Origin: Acetobacter okinawensis
GTDB lineage: Bacteria; Pseudomonadota; Alphaproteobacteria; Acetobacterales; Acetobacteraceae
DNA: 64,000 nucleotides
Reading direction: 5' to 3'
Assembly (NCBI RefSeq): GCF_002153655.1
Contig: NZ_JOPJ01000002.1
Coordinates: 1-64,000, forward strand
Part shown: piece by piece, positions 23,536 through 31,146 of the stretch
Numbering within the stretch: position 1 is the first letter of the stretch
Layout: the number at the start of each line of letters is the position of its first letter
Notes under the pieces: model-generated
The model's database searches: none
What the model was told of the DNA's origin: nothing
The model's input: the letters and a program-made list of their open reading frames with translations, nothing else
Program-made: the position numbers and the translations under genes

Positions 23536-24918
23536 TTACCGTCTCCGGCGTGAAATTGGCTTTAACTTGGGAGGGATTATGCCCTCAGCAGCAAGCACAT
23601 TTTGCATGGTAGGAGGCGGGGGAGATGGTGCAGCCGTCCGCGCTTCTCGCCATGATAGCGCAAGATAGCGGAAGCTGTCAGCAAAATGTGAGGCCCAATC
23701 ATGTTCTGGCCCCATGCTGAATGCTTTTTTGTTATCGTCCCACTTGCGCTTGTAGCCTTCGAGTGCCGAAAATCCCGTCATTTCCGTGTCGCTATCAAAA
23801 ACGCACAAAGGCAACGTGCGCCGCGCCGCATTGATCCCGTCCATTAGACCTGCGCTAGGTACAAGTTGGGGCTTAAACCCCATTGCCATCATGGTTTCAA
23901 TGCGGGTGCGGCCACCCGTCCATTCCCGCGCCCTCGCATCATGCGGGACGTAGTCGATGCCTTTCGTCCAGCACTTTGCTGCATAAGTATCGCGCATGTA
24001 GGCCTCGTAATAGTCCAACCCAACGCCAGATTGTGAGTGGCAGCCGAGTATGAGTATCTGGGGGCCGACAACTTGGAAGTGCCAAAGGGCCGTATCGTCG
24101 CTTATTCCCAAATCCCACGATGTGTGAACGGGATAGCCGGGAACGGCATCAATCCGGCACAACCGGCCTTCATTGCGCACGGCAGATAGTTCGCGAGCGT
24201 AGAACGCACCAAGTATGGCCGCCGTCCATGAGCAAAGATATTCCTGCTCAAACTGAGCCTGCCCTATGTCCTCACCAAAAATAGCGACATACTCAGCGCG
24301 AGCATCTTCAATTTGCTGCGGTGTTAGCGCCTGAGTATCATTGATCGTCGCCCGCTCAGCAAACCAGTCCTCGGCCCGTTCGGCGTGCTGAAACATGGTG
24401 TAAGCATGGTTTTTCCCGCGTGGCGTGGTAATAAATAGCGCCCACCCGTTATTTTCCTGCACCATGGGGCGGATGTAACCCCATGCAGACGGGTTCGCTA
24501 GCGCCCACTCAGAAAACACAACTCCACCAACGCCAGCGCCCACAAGACTGTTATAGCGGTCAGAGCCGACCACCTGCCAAGTGCTGCCATTTTTCAGGCG
24601 GATAAACATTTCCTGTTCATTGGTATTCTCGCGCAATTCTGGCGGGAAAGCCTCATCTATGCGCCGCTTCCCGGTATGAATATTGACCGAGGACCATATA
24701 GCCTTCCTGCCCTGCGCAAATTCCGGCAGCATGTGCCAATAAGAGCCCGGACGCTCAAACATGGAGCACGCCGCATGATGTAGGCACACATCATCTTTAC
24801 CCCATCGGCGGTGCGCAATTTCAATGGCTCTTTTGCCACCGCTGGCCAAATATCGCCACAAAGGCCTCTGGTATTCTCTCGGCCGCCATCCGCCAGCGGG
24901 TAGCTCTATCTCCGCCAT
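23536..24918 (-). CDS. terL: Large terminase subunit
   Basis: Starting at ATG 24918 the protein has 460 residues. The ATPase part shows a Walker A-like HRRWGKDD (36-43) and a VVFSEWAL Walker B-like segment. ITTPRGKNH matches the coupling motif, and the nuclease domain begins at SWDLGISDDTALW. It packages DNA into the procapsid through the portal. Longer starts up to 25032 give an Arg/Cys-rich N-terminus unlike the family. No clear ribosome site is seen at 24918, so the exact start is uncertain. Confidence 0.85.
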   Translation of the reverse strand: MAEIELPAGGWRPREYQRPLWRYLASGGKRAIEIAHRRWGKDDVCLHHAACSMFERPGSYWHMLPEFAQGRKAIWSSVNIHTGKRRIDEAFPPELRENTNEQEMFIRLKNGSTWQVVGSDRYNSLVGAGVGGVVFSEWALANPSAWGYIRPMVQENNGWALFITTPRGKNHAYTMFQHAERAEDWFAERATINDTQALTPQQIEDARAEYVAIFGEDIGQAQFEQEYLCSWTAAILGAFYARELSAVRNEGRLCRIDAVPGYPVHTSWDLGISDDTALWHFQVVGPQILILGCHSQSGVGLDYYEAYMRDTYAAKCWTKGIDYVPHDARAREWTGGRTRIETMMAMGFKPQLVPSAGLMDGINAARRTLPLCVFDSDTEMTGFSALEGYKRKWDDNKKAFSMGPEHDWASHFADSFRYLALSWREARTAAPSPPPPTMQNVLAAEGIIPPKLKPISRRRR

Positions 24919-25067
24919 GCCGCTATGTATTTCGGGATCAGTATTTTGGCGCTGAGCGCACACAGCATCGCGCCGCCCACATCGTGCCACCCCGGAACGT
25001 AGCACGTCACCAGAGCGCACATAAGGCACCAAGCAAGGGTTAGCGGATGGAGCGGCTTGGTCAGCAA

Positions 25068-25400
25068 TCAGTCACCCCTGTTGATGATAACGGTCAACTT
25101 GCTGTTGCCATCAATCTCGACCGTGTCTTTCGGCTTGCCCCATGCACGGTTTAGCAATGCCTCAGATGCAGCAATAACAGCCGCCTCGCTCGTGCCTTTC
25201 TGGGCAATCGTGGCAAGCGCATTGATGGCCGTTACAGTGTGAGAGCGGGCAAGCGTGATAACCTCCTTGAGGTCTTTCGGTAAGCCGCCCGGGTTGCCGG
25301 ACTGCCCTTTTTTGAATGGCCGACCAACAACCTTTTTCTTGCGCTCAGCCGTGCTGCTATCAGCACTCACTCCAAACCCCCCGCCATTATCTGCACACAA
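25068..25400 (-). CDS. Small terminase-like protein
   Basis: This 110-residue protein carries VVGRPFKKGQSGNPGGLPK (about 25-43), the signature of the DUF5681-type proteins that precede large terminases in many alphaproteobacterial phages. It is followed by a helical part (VTAINALATIAQKG, AASEALLNRAWGKP). It should recognise the packaging site. A gap of about 150 bp to the likely terL start contains no other convincing gene. Confidence 0.65.
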   Translation of the reverse strand: MCADNGGGFGVSADSSTAERKKKVVGRPFKKGQSGNPGGLPKDLKEVITLARSHTVTAINALATIAQKGTSEAAVIAASEALLNRAWGKPKDTVEIDGNSKLTVIINRGD

Positions 25401-25585
25401 CGCCGCTCAGGCCTTGGCGTGTATTTCGAAAACTCATTCCCGCCGATATGCCATCCGCCACACTCGCGGCACGGATAAGCATCAAGAGAACGTCCATGCA
25501 CTTTCCGCATCAGGCGCGCACGCTGCTCGGCTCGTTTCCGGCCCGCAAAGCGTAACTTGCCCTCACAACGGAAAGAGCCGTTCAT
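25367..25585 (-). CDS. Small zinc-knuckle phage protein
   Basis: The 72-residue basic protein has KLRFAGRKRAEQRARLMR followed by YPCRECGGWHIGG, a CxxC...H pattern likely to bind one zinc. It overlaps both neighbours (33 bases into the terminase small-subunit gene, four with the upstream gene). Similar proteins occur near terminase genes, possibly linked to DNA binding. The exact function is unknown. Confidence 0.6.
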   Translation of the reverse strand: MNGSFRCEGKLRFAGRKRAEQRARLMRKVHGRSLDAYPCRECGGWHIGGNEFSKYTPRPERRCVQIMAGGLE

Positions 25586-25728
25586 TTTTCCATCTTCCCC
25601 ACCAAAGCCTTCTGCGCCTCAGTCAACGGCACCCCAGCACGCAGGTTGCAGAGCGCACAGGCCACATCCCAGTTTCGGGGCGGTGCGTAGATTTCGGAGT
25701 TTGCGGGCTTGAAGGGGGATGTGGTCAT
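25582..25728 (-). CDS. Small hypothetical protein (48 aa)
   Basis: ATG 25728 gives MTTSPFKPANSEIYAPPR and onward, with CALCNLRAGVPLTEAQKA near the end. Start and stop both overlap neighbours as ATGA, a strong sign of a coupled gene. The CxxC suggests a metal or disulphide. Function unknown. Confidence 0.5.
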   Translation of the reverse strand: MTTSPFKPANSEIYAPPRNWDVACALCNLRAGVPLTEAQKALVGKMEK

Positions 25729-25874
25729 CTGCCTTCAATCCACATTGCAGCCGCTATCGAGAGCGCGATTATGCTGACAGCGAACGCCGCGCCCACCATT
25801 CCGACCAGAAATGGATTGCTAACGACAGCGTAGCCAACATCAGCCCAAGTATGGTGTATTTCAGGTGAAATCAT
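25725..25874 (-). CDS. Small membrane protein (49 aa)
   Basis: ATG 25874 opens MISPEIHHTWADVGYAVVS followed by one hydrophobic span (GMVGAAFAVSIIALSIAAAM). It overlaps the next gene as ATGA. It is a single-pass protein with an unknown role. An early holin-like or exclusion function cannot be decided from sequence. Confidence 0.5.
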   Translation of the reverse strand: MISPEIHHTWADVGYAVVSNPFLVGMVGAAFAVSIIALSIAAAMWIEGR

Positions 25875-25966
25875 AAACCTGATGGAATCACAAAACCCCA
25901 CGAATGTACAGCGAAAACGCGCGCAACCCTGCGTTTTTACGTGTCGTTATTTTGCGACAGTACCCG

Positions 25967-26179
25967 CTATCCACAGGGTTGTACACAAGGCCCGCGCAAC
26001 CACGCTGCATGTAGATCCAAAATCTCCTCATCCAACAACCCCTCCTCCGGCGCATGAAGCGGGACCGGGTGCGGCGTGATCTCCGGCACTCGCACCGGCC
26101 CGCACCCTTCGGTGGTCATGAAATCCACCAGTTCTTCCGGGTCTGGTTCGTGGCCGGTTCCCCATTCGGTTGTGGTCAT
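25967..26179 (-). CDS. Hypothetical small acidic protein
   Basis: This 70-residue acidic protein (PDPEELVDFMTTEGCG, HAPEEGLLDEEILDLHAAW) overlaps the upstream gene by four bases. No family is recognised. A 92-bp gap follows it before the next gene. Confidence 0.45.
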   Translation of the reverse strand: MTTTEWGTGHEPDPEELVDFMTTEGCGPVRVPEITPHPVPLHAPEEGLLDEEILDLHAAWLRGPCVQPCG

Positions 26180-26412
26180 TTTTTTCCGCCCTCAATTGCC
26201 CTCAAATTCCGCTTTTGGGTCATCCCGCCAATTCTGGGAATGGTCATCGCTTCCACGAATGCGGTGGCATCTTTCATCGCATCAACCGGGCTGTATGCGA
26301 ACCCTTTTGCCTGAGTTCCGTCCATCGTTTCCACGCCCCACAGAACATGCGTTCGGTCCCGGTTCGGCTGCACTCGAATGGTGATCATCGGAAAATCTTT
26401 AACTTTCGACAT
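26176..26412 (-). CDS. Hypothetical small protein
   Basis: The 78-residue protein is alpha/beta in character (VQPNRDRTHVLWGVETMDG, VDAMKDATAFVEAM). The frame is co-directional and coupled to the next gene. Function not recognised. Confidence 0.45.
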   Translation of the reverse strand: MSKVKDFPMITIRVQPNRDRTHVLWGVETMDGTQAKGFAYSPVDAMKDATAFVEAMTIPRIGGMTQKRNLRAIEGGKK

Positions 26413-26468
26413 CCCCTAAAACCCTCCACAATGCCCGTACAGGGCAGTCTAACGTCCAGACATAACGA

Positions 26469-27221
26469 TTACCGATTGAGGGCCTTCTCTGCGCTCTCTG
26501 TTAATCCTCGCGGCTCTTTGGGCGCATTCCGCCCCACCTGCGCCTCCAGCTTGGCAATGAGCGGGGCCAACCACACCCCAGCGCCAGGTTCTGCGGCAAG
26601 CTGGCGACGATACGCGGCCAACCGCTCGGACACCCCGGGCTGGGGCTGCACAGGACGGCGCTGGTCGGGCTGCGGCTCTGTGTGGCCCATCCGTTTGCAC
26701 CAAGCGGCCATCTGTGCCGCAACTGCCGCGCGCTCCTCGGCACTGACCGTGGCATGGGGCTTGGCCGCCTGCTCGGACAAGGCCACAACCCGTTGCGCTG
26801 CCATGGCGTCCCGCCTGATGCGCTCGGCGTATGGCAGGAGATGGGCGTAAAGCTCAGCCGGAGCTGGCCAGAACTTCCCCCGCTCTCCCTGTTGGCACCA
26901 CGCCTTGCGGGTATCGGGGCACCAAACTGCTGCGGGCAGCTCGCCGCAAATTTCCACCATCGCCTCGGCTTGGCCACGGGCACGTCCTGCATCCGGCCCA
27001 TTCACGACCAGCAGCGCCAGCTTTTTCAGCCATGCCACGATCAGTTCGGGGGCGGCGGGCTGCACCGAAGCGGCAGCAAGGGCCCGGGCCTCGGCAACCC
27101 GCTGGGCTGTTAGGTCGCGGCGTGTGACCGGCACGTTGCTGCGGACGGCATCGAGCAGCGCGGATAGGTCTGGGCTCGGCTTGTGGCTGGGCGTTGGCTG
27201 GTAGGTCGCAATCGCGTTCAT
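26469..27221 (-). CDS. Replication-region helical protein
   Basis: The 250-residue protein is Ala/Arg/Pro-rich and helical, with PDTRKAWCQQGERGKFWPAP near the centre, a pattern seen in phage proteins that accompany DUF1376-like initiators. It follows that gene by three bases. A role in loading or regulating replication is plausible, but no ATPase or zinc motif is present, so it is not itself a helicase. Confidence 0.45.
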   Translation of the reverse strand: MNAIATYQPTPSHKPSPDLSALLDAVRSNVPVTRRDLTAQRVAEARALAAASVQPAAPELIVAWLKKLALLVVNGPDAGRARGQAEAMVEICGELPAAVWCPDTRKAWCQQGERGKFWPAPAELYAHLLPYAERIRRDAMAAQRVVALSEQAAKPHATVSAEERAAVAAQMAAWCKRMGHTEPQPDQRRPVQPQPGVSERLAAYRRQLAAEPGAGVWLAPLIAKLEAQVGRNAPKEPRGLTESAEKALNR

Positions 27222-27224
27222 CGG

Positions 27225-28085
27225 CTAAACCCCCTCAATGTCGGGCACTCCGGCCCATGCTTCGGCTACCCGTTCGTGGCGGGATGATGCCCCGCCGGAC
27301 GATCGATGCCGCACCGCGCCCTCAATCCACGAAACCACATCGGCTGGCCGCTGCTCCGCTGCCTCCCGGATGATCGAGAGCAGCAGGTCGCAGCGGTCGC
27401 GGCAGGTTTTGAGCCACCGGCCGATGAGCGCCCCGCATTGAGCCTCGGATTTCCCGGTCATGTGGTGCAGCAGCGTCTTGCCCTCCCGGAAGAGCATGGT
27501 TCGGGCATCGACGGGCTGATCGGGCTCCGCGACCGGTTCCGGCGGTCCTGAACGTAGTGAAGGTTTATTACTCTCCCTCTCCCTCTCTATGGCATTGCCG
27601 TGGGATGTGCCTTGGCTATGCCGTGGCATAGGTTTTTCATATGCCGTGGCATCTGCGCTGGCATTTTCATTCCCTGCGCTTCCTGCAATGCCTTGGGATT
27701 TATCCTGCTTCTGCCAGCGCTTTGCTGCGCGCTCTCTTTGTGTCACACGCGCTTTCCATGCATGAAGCGCCTTTTCAGCGACAACCGGATGATACAAGCG
27801 CCCATCTGCGCATTTCACCCAGCCCCGTAAGGCCATTGGCTTCACTTTCTTCCATTTCGACCCGGCGCACGAAAGGTGCGCAAGCACCCGATCATCGTCT
27901 GGGAGGCTGGCGGCAGGGAATTGCAGCCATGCCTTGCACCACAAAGCTATAGCGGCCTTGAATTCGTCTCCCGATGAAAGGGCGAACAGGTCGCTATCCA
28001 TCATTCTCACGACATCAAGTTGCATAAACGGCAAGCCCCGCAGGTCGCAATCTGGAGGGGTTAGGGGTGCGGGTAAGTCTGTCAT
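27225..28085 (-). CDS. DUF1376-like replication protein
   Basis: In this 286-residue protein, residues about 15-110 (GLPFMQLDVVRMMDSDLFALS, FKAAIALWCKAWLQFPAASLPDDDRVLAHL) match the DUF1376 domain common in phage replication modules. The C-terminal part contains TMLFREGKTLLHHMTGKSEAQCGALIG-like helices seen in replication initiators. It overlaps the RuvC-like gene by four bases. Together with the downstream gene it is the best candidate for the origin-binding or primosome function. Confidence 0.6.
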   Translation of the reverse strand: MTDLPAPLTPPDCDLRGLPFMQLDVVRMMDSDLFALSSGDEFKAAIALWCKAWLQFPAASLPDDDRVLAHLSCAGSKWKKVKPMALRGWVKCADGRLYHPVVAEKALHAWKARVTQRERAAKRWQKQDKSQGIAGSAGNENASADATAYEKPMPRHSQGTSHGNAIERERESNKPSLRSGPPEPVAEPDQPVDARTMLFREGKTLLHHMTGKSEAQCGALIGRWLKTCRDRCDLLLSIIREAAEQRPADVVSWIEGAVRHRSSGGASSRHERVAEAWAGVPDIEGV

Positions 28086-28573
28086 GCCGGTATCCCCATG
28101 TTCTCCATGGCGCGGATGCCAAACAACCCGATCATGACGGCTTCCGCTCGTCCGTCGTCTTTCACGCGGGAGAATAGCGCCACATCCTTGGGGAACAGTT
28201 CGCAGACCCGGCGCCGCGCTCCGCCCTTATCGGCTGGGCAAGACAAAGCCTTCTTCCAGTCCTGCGGTCGCACTTTGGTCAGGGGGATGCCAGCAGCAGC
28301 GCAGACGCCCTCGATAACGCCAACGCCACGCCCAAAAGAGAACGCGCCTACAGCGCCCTCCCCGGGTCTGACGGAAACATTCTCCACAAACAGATGGTCG
28401 GGCGCATGGGCGCGCAAATGTGCTGCCAGCATGGCCGGGTTAATCACCCGGCGCGTGGTCCTGCCGACCTTGATATAGTCAATGGGCATATCCAGAACTT
28501 CCACGATCTGGGCTTTCCAGTTCAGGATTGCGATTGCGCCGCCCGCGCCGGGGTCAATAGATGCTATTTTCAT
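28082..28573 (-). CDS. RuvC-like Holliday junction resolvase
   Basis: From ATG 28573 (AAGGGGATGTGACC before it) the protein has 163 residues. It shows the RNase H-fold acidic residues of RuvC: ASIDPGAGGAIAIL (D7), LFVENV, and a C-terminal DDGRAEAVMIGLFG aspartate. It would resolve branched DNA during replication or packaging. A longer start at 28624 is less likely. Confidence 0.75.
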   Translation of the reverse strand: MKIASIDPGAGGAIAILNWKAQIVEVLDMPIDYIKVGRTTRRVINPAMLAAHLRAHAPDHLFVENVSVRPGEGAVGAFSFGRGVGVIEGVCAAAGIPLTKVRPQDWKKALSCPADKGGARRRVCELFPKDVALFSRVKDDGRAEAVMIGLFGIRAMENMGIPA

Positions 28574-28575
28574 GG

Positions 28576-29184
28576 TCACATCCCCTTCCCAAATTGAGAA
28601 TAATCCCCGTAAGGGCTTGCCCATATGCGTCCAACACGGATCGCCGATATAGTGGCTGTAGAAACACCGTATTTTTTGGATAAGCGTACCCCTGATCCGC
28701 GGACTTTTGGAACACGGCGAATTTCCAGAACGTCTCGATATGTTAAGAGAGCTGCCGGACTTTTTTCACCATAGACATGCCGTCCCTTCTGGAGCTTATC
28801 GTCATTATTGTCTTTGGATGTCCCTAGAAATAGGTGCCTTGGATTGCAGCAGGCTGGATTGTCGCAGGTATGACAAACAACCAGCCCTTTAGGAATCTCC
28901 CCATTGTGCAAGATCCAAGATACCCTACTCGTCCAAACGGGCCTGTTCCCGAAACTCACAATGCCATATCCTTTCGGGTCTTTTCTCCCCGTCCAGTTCC
29001 AGCACGCATTCACCCCTTTGCTAACATCCAGCCTTGGGAGGAAAGTATAAAGACTAGTTTTTTTACAAGAGTTTCCGCAGTAAGATGGCTCAACCATATT
29101 CTCACATCGCCAACGAAACGCTTTTTCGGGCATTGAAAAATTGCCACCGCATCCGCGGCATTTTTTTGTGATAACTGCTCCCAT
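28576..29184 (-). CDS. Second HNH endonuclease
   Basis: This 202-residue protein has an N-terminal zinc-ribbon-like CRGCG...CGNSC, then the HNH core ACWNWTGRKDPKGYG and CDNPACCNPRHLFLGTSKDN (about 60-135). A C-terminal helix-turn-helix reads LSKKYGVSTATISAIRVGR. The core closely resembles the plus-strand HNH protein at 11095. It runs in the same direction as its neighbours, with a TGATG overlap to the GapR-like gene. It is probably a mobile free-standing endonuclease lodged between gapR-like and ruvC-like genes. Confidence 0.75.
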   Translation of the reverse strand: MGAVITKKCRGCGGNFSMPEKAFRWRCENMVEPSYCGNSCKKTSLYTFLPRLDVSKGVNACWNWTGRKDPKGYGIVSFGNRPVWTSRVSWILHNGEIPKGLVVCHTCDNPACCNPRHLFLGTSKDNNDDKLQKGRHVYGEKSPAALLTYRDVLEIRRVPKVRGSGVRLSKKYGVSTATISAIRVGRIWASPYGDYSQFGKGM

Positions 29185-29465
29185 CAGCCTACTCCGATTG
29201 CGCGGCGGTAGATATCTAGCAGCGTTTCTTCCGTTTCCAGGGCGGCCTTATCCTTCGTCAGAACAATCCTGATAAGCTGGCGCAGGACTTTCTTATCAAA
29301 GCCCGCAGACGCTGCTTCCGTAAGAATGTCCTTCTGATCGGCGGCAAGAGCCTTTTTCTCCTCTTCGAGACGAATGTATCTATCCACTATCGAGCGCAGC
29401 CGGTCCGCTGCTATGCCCCCTACTGCGGGGTCGTTGCTGTTGTGTCCGGTCATGTCGTCGCTCAT
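29184..29465 (-). CDS. GapR/DUF2312-like DNA-binding protein
   Basis: From ATG 29465 (MSDDMTGHN) the protein has 93 residues. RLRSIVDRYIRLEEEKKAL and FDKKVLRQLIRI, ending DIYRRAIG, follow the DUF2312/GapR pattern of a long coiled coil plus basic helices that clamps overtwisted DNA in Alphaproteobacteria. A phage copy could influence host topology or phage replication. Its start overlaps the HTH gene upstream as ATGA. Longer starts give an unrelated N-terminus. Confidence 0.7.
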   Translation of the reverse strand: MSDDMTGHNSNDPAVGGIAADRLRSIVDRYIRLEEEKKALAADQKDILTEAASAGFDKKVLRQLIRIVLTKDKAALETEETLLDIYRRAIGVG

Positions 29466-29680
29466 CGGTTCATCCCCTTCCGGGCAGGTACGCACATAGG
29501 GCGAACGATGTAGCCCAGTGCGTTGATAATGCTTTCTGGTATGTCGCGTTTGTGCGACAGGACTTCGGAAACTGTTGTGCGATGGATGCCAGTTTTGCGC
29601 GCCCAAGCGCTTTGACCGCCTGCCAAATCGACAGCATCAGCAAGGCGGCTGCGGATTTCTTCAACTGGGAATGGTGTCAC
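29462..29680 (-). CDS. Cro/YdaS-like HTH protein
   Basis: The 72-residue protein starts at GTG 29680. A helix-turn-helix is visible in GGQSAWARKTGIHRTTVSEVL followed by PESIINALGY, the layout of small phage Cro-type regulators. It is coupled on both sides (GTGA and ATGA). It probably regulates early transcription. The target is unknown. Confidence 0.6.
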   Translation of the reverse strand: MTPFPVEEIRSRLADAVDLAGGQSAWARKTGIHRTTVSEVLSHKRDIPESIINALGYIVRPMCVPARKGMNR

Positions 29681-29847
29681 TTCTTCAACTCCTCTTCCGC
29701 AGCCCTAAGAGCGCGCTTCATTTTGTCCGCCCATGTGTCCCAATCGAACCAAGACACATGCACCCAAGTTATGTGGACAGAAGGTGGTGGCCCGTTGTGC
29801 GTTCGGAACCACTGGAACCGGCAAAGCCGGAGTTTGAACCAAGGCAT
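29677..29847 (-). CDS. Small Trp-rich hypothetical protein (56 aa)
   Basis: ATG 29847 follows GAGGAAGAAG, a strong ribosome site. The product begins MPWFKLRLCRFQWFRTHNG and ends with a helix KMKRALRAAEEELKK. It overlaps the 3' end of the upstream gene by 79 bp in another frame and the downstream HTH gene by four bases. Unusual Trp content; function unknown. Confidence 0.5.
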   Translation of the reverse strand: MPWFKLRLCRFQWFRTHNGPPPSVHITWVHVSWFDWDTWADKMKRALRAAEEELKK

Positions 29848-30167
29848 TCTTCTTCCTCACGTGCCTTACGGCGCTCGGCGACAAGGCGTTCGACCTCTGC
29901 CGCTATCGCGTTGCTGGAAGCCATCAGCTCGATAAGCGCCTCTGCATCAGGGGCGTTCGTGCCTGACAGCCAGTTACGTGCAGCCCGGGGCGTTTTCTTC
30001 GCCGCGCGGGCCAGCATTTCGGTTGCAAACCTGAGAGGCTCGAACTCGCGCTTGATCGCGTTCAAAAGCCGGTCTCGGACGGGCATGTGCGTAAGGCCCA
30101 TCATTTGCGGAAACTTTCGGTCACTTTTTGACTGTTTCCGGGCGGGAATTGCCCGATCATTCCACAT
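29769..30167 (-). CDS. HTH-type early regulator
   Basis: From ATG 30167 (GGAG nine bases upstream) the protein has 132 residues. The centre contains ATEMLARAAKKTPRAARNWL, a helix-turn-helix-like segment, then a helical stretch IELMASSNAIAAEVERLV. Similar small proteins act as phage transcription regulators. The last third is polar and overlaps the next gene. Confidence 0.5.
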   Translation of the reverse strand: MWNDRAIPARKQSKSDRKFPQMMGLTHMPVRDRLLNAIKREFEPLRFATEMLARAAKKTPRAARNWLSGTNAPDAEALIELMASSNAIAAEVERLVAERRKAREEEECLGSNSGFAGSSGSERTTGHHLLST

Positions 30168-30215
30168 CGCTTTGCTCCATTCTCGGTTTTGCGGAACACG
30201 AGAACTGGAGAAACA

Positions 30216-30473
30216 ATGGAGAAGGAGACCGAATTTGGAACGGTGCAGTATGGCGGCCAGTATGCGCTGGACACGTTGAACGCGTGTGACGCAATGCCAG
30301 CCGCCATGCACAACACTCCGTTCCTCTGGCAGTCTACTGTCAGAGCAGCGGAGCTTTGGTCGTTCCTGCACCCATACGCGACCATCCAGCAGCGCATGGC
30401 GTTGCTGGCGGAAGTCGCGCGGAAGTTGGGGATTGAGGATGCAGTTACGGGCATGGGTTCGTGCGGGGGTTAG
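30216..30473 (+). CDS. Plus-strand small gene inside left operon
   Basis: From ATG 30216, preceded by GGAGAAACA, this is an 85-residue protein (MEKETEFGTVQYGGQYALDT). It is transcribed against the surrounding early genes and its stop overlaps that of ssb tail to tail. The start is 48 bp from the divergent HTH gene, so a promoter region must lie between them. No family is recognised. Being antisense to the left operon, it may be expressed in the lysogen. Confidence 0.5.
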   Translation: MEKETEFGTVQYGGQYALDTLNACDAMPAAMHNTPFLWQSTVRAAELWSFLHPYATIQQRMALLAEVARKLGIEDAVTGMGSCGG

Positions 30474-30952
30474 AACGGAATTTCGTCGTCGAGGTCGGAC
30501 GGGTCGCCCCAGCCGCCAGATTGCGTGCCGTATCCGCTATTCTGCGGTTGCGGGTTGCTCTGCGGCTTGTTCTGACGCTGCGACTGCTGAGAAGATTGGC
30601 CACCCTCAGACATTTCGCCCAACATCTGGAAAGAGCCCGAAAAGTCGATCACCACCTCAGTCGAATAGCGGTCAACTCCGCTCTGATCAGTCCATTTCCG
30701 GGTGACAAGCTTCCCCTCAATGTAAACCTTGCTTCCTTTGCGCAGCCATTTTTCGGCTATCTCACCAAGTTTTTCGTTGAAAATAACGACTGGCGCCCAA
30801 AATGTGGACTGCTGCTTTTGGCCGTCTTTTTTCCATGTGTCAGAGCAGGCCACGGAAAGGTTCACAATTCGCTTTCCGCTTTGCGTGGTGCGCACCTCTG
30901 GGTCTTTCCCCAGATTGCCAATTCCCTGCCAGCGATTGAGTGTTTGAGCCAT
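30470..30952 (-). CDS. ssb: Single-stranded DNA-binding protein
   Basis: The 160-residue protein from ATG 30952 has an OB fold (NRWQGIGNLGKDPEVRTT, KWLRKGSKVYIEGKLVTRKW), then a Q/S/G-rich linker and the acidic tail DLDDEIPF that docks partner proteins. It protects ssDNA in phage replication and recombination and may work with the RecT-like protein encoded at 35371. Its ATG follows immediately after the stop of the small upstream gene. Confidence 0.9.
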   Translation of the reverse strand: MAQTLNRWQGIGNLGKDPEVRTTQSGKRIVNLSVACSDTWKKDGQKQQSTFWAPVVIFNEKLGEIAEKWLRKGSKVYIEGKLVTRKWTDQSGVDRYSTEVVIDFSGSFQMLGEMSEGGQSSQQSQRQNKPQSNPQPQNSGYGTQSGGWGDPSDLDDEIPF

Positions 30953-31122
30953 TACTTCACCTTCACACAAAGGATGATCACATCGCCGTCACGGATTTCG
31001 ATGCATTGGGGACGGCCCGCTATGCGCAGGGCGTCCGGCGACAGGGCTGGAGAACCAAAGGCAGTCCATTCCTTTGCGTAATGCGGGCGGCAGTATGCTG
31101 CGCGGTAGCCGGGCGGTACCAT
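30952..31122 (-). CDS. Small protein with repeat-affected start (56 aa)
   Basis: The frame from ATG 31122 reads MVPPGYRAAYCRPHYAKEWT and ends at the ssb start. No ribosome site precedes this ATG, because an 11-base C tract (as read on this strand) lies just upstream. An ATG at 31150, which overlaps the previous stop as ATGA, would be in frame with this gene only if the tract had 10 (or 13) Cs. So translation may depend on tract length, or the assembly may carry an indel. Confidence 0.5.
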   Translation of the reverse strand: MVPPGYRAAYCRPHYAKEWTAFGSPALSPDALRIAGRPQCIEIRDGDVIILCVKVK

Positions 31123-31131
31123 TGTCCGCTT

Positions 31132-31142
31132 GGGGGGGGGGG
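31132..31142. repeat. Homopolymer tract of 11 G
   Basis: Eleven consecutive G on the plus strand lie between two coupled early genes. Such tracts slip during replication and are also frequent sequencing errors. One base fewer would fuse the downstream frame to an ATGA start. Confidence 0.8.
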
Positions 31143-31146
31143 CGCT

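Noticed and set aside
29769-30371. Longer N-terminus for the HTH regulator at 30167
   Set aside because: The extension overlaps the divergent plus-strand gene and its promoter region and has a different composition. ATG 30167 has a ribosome site.
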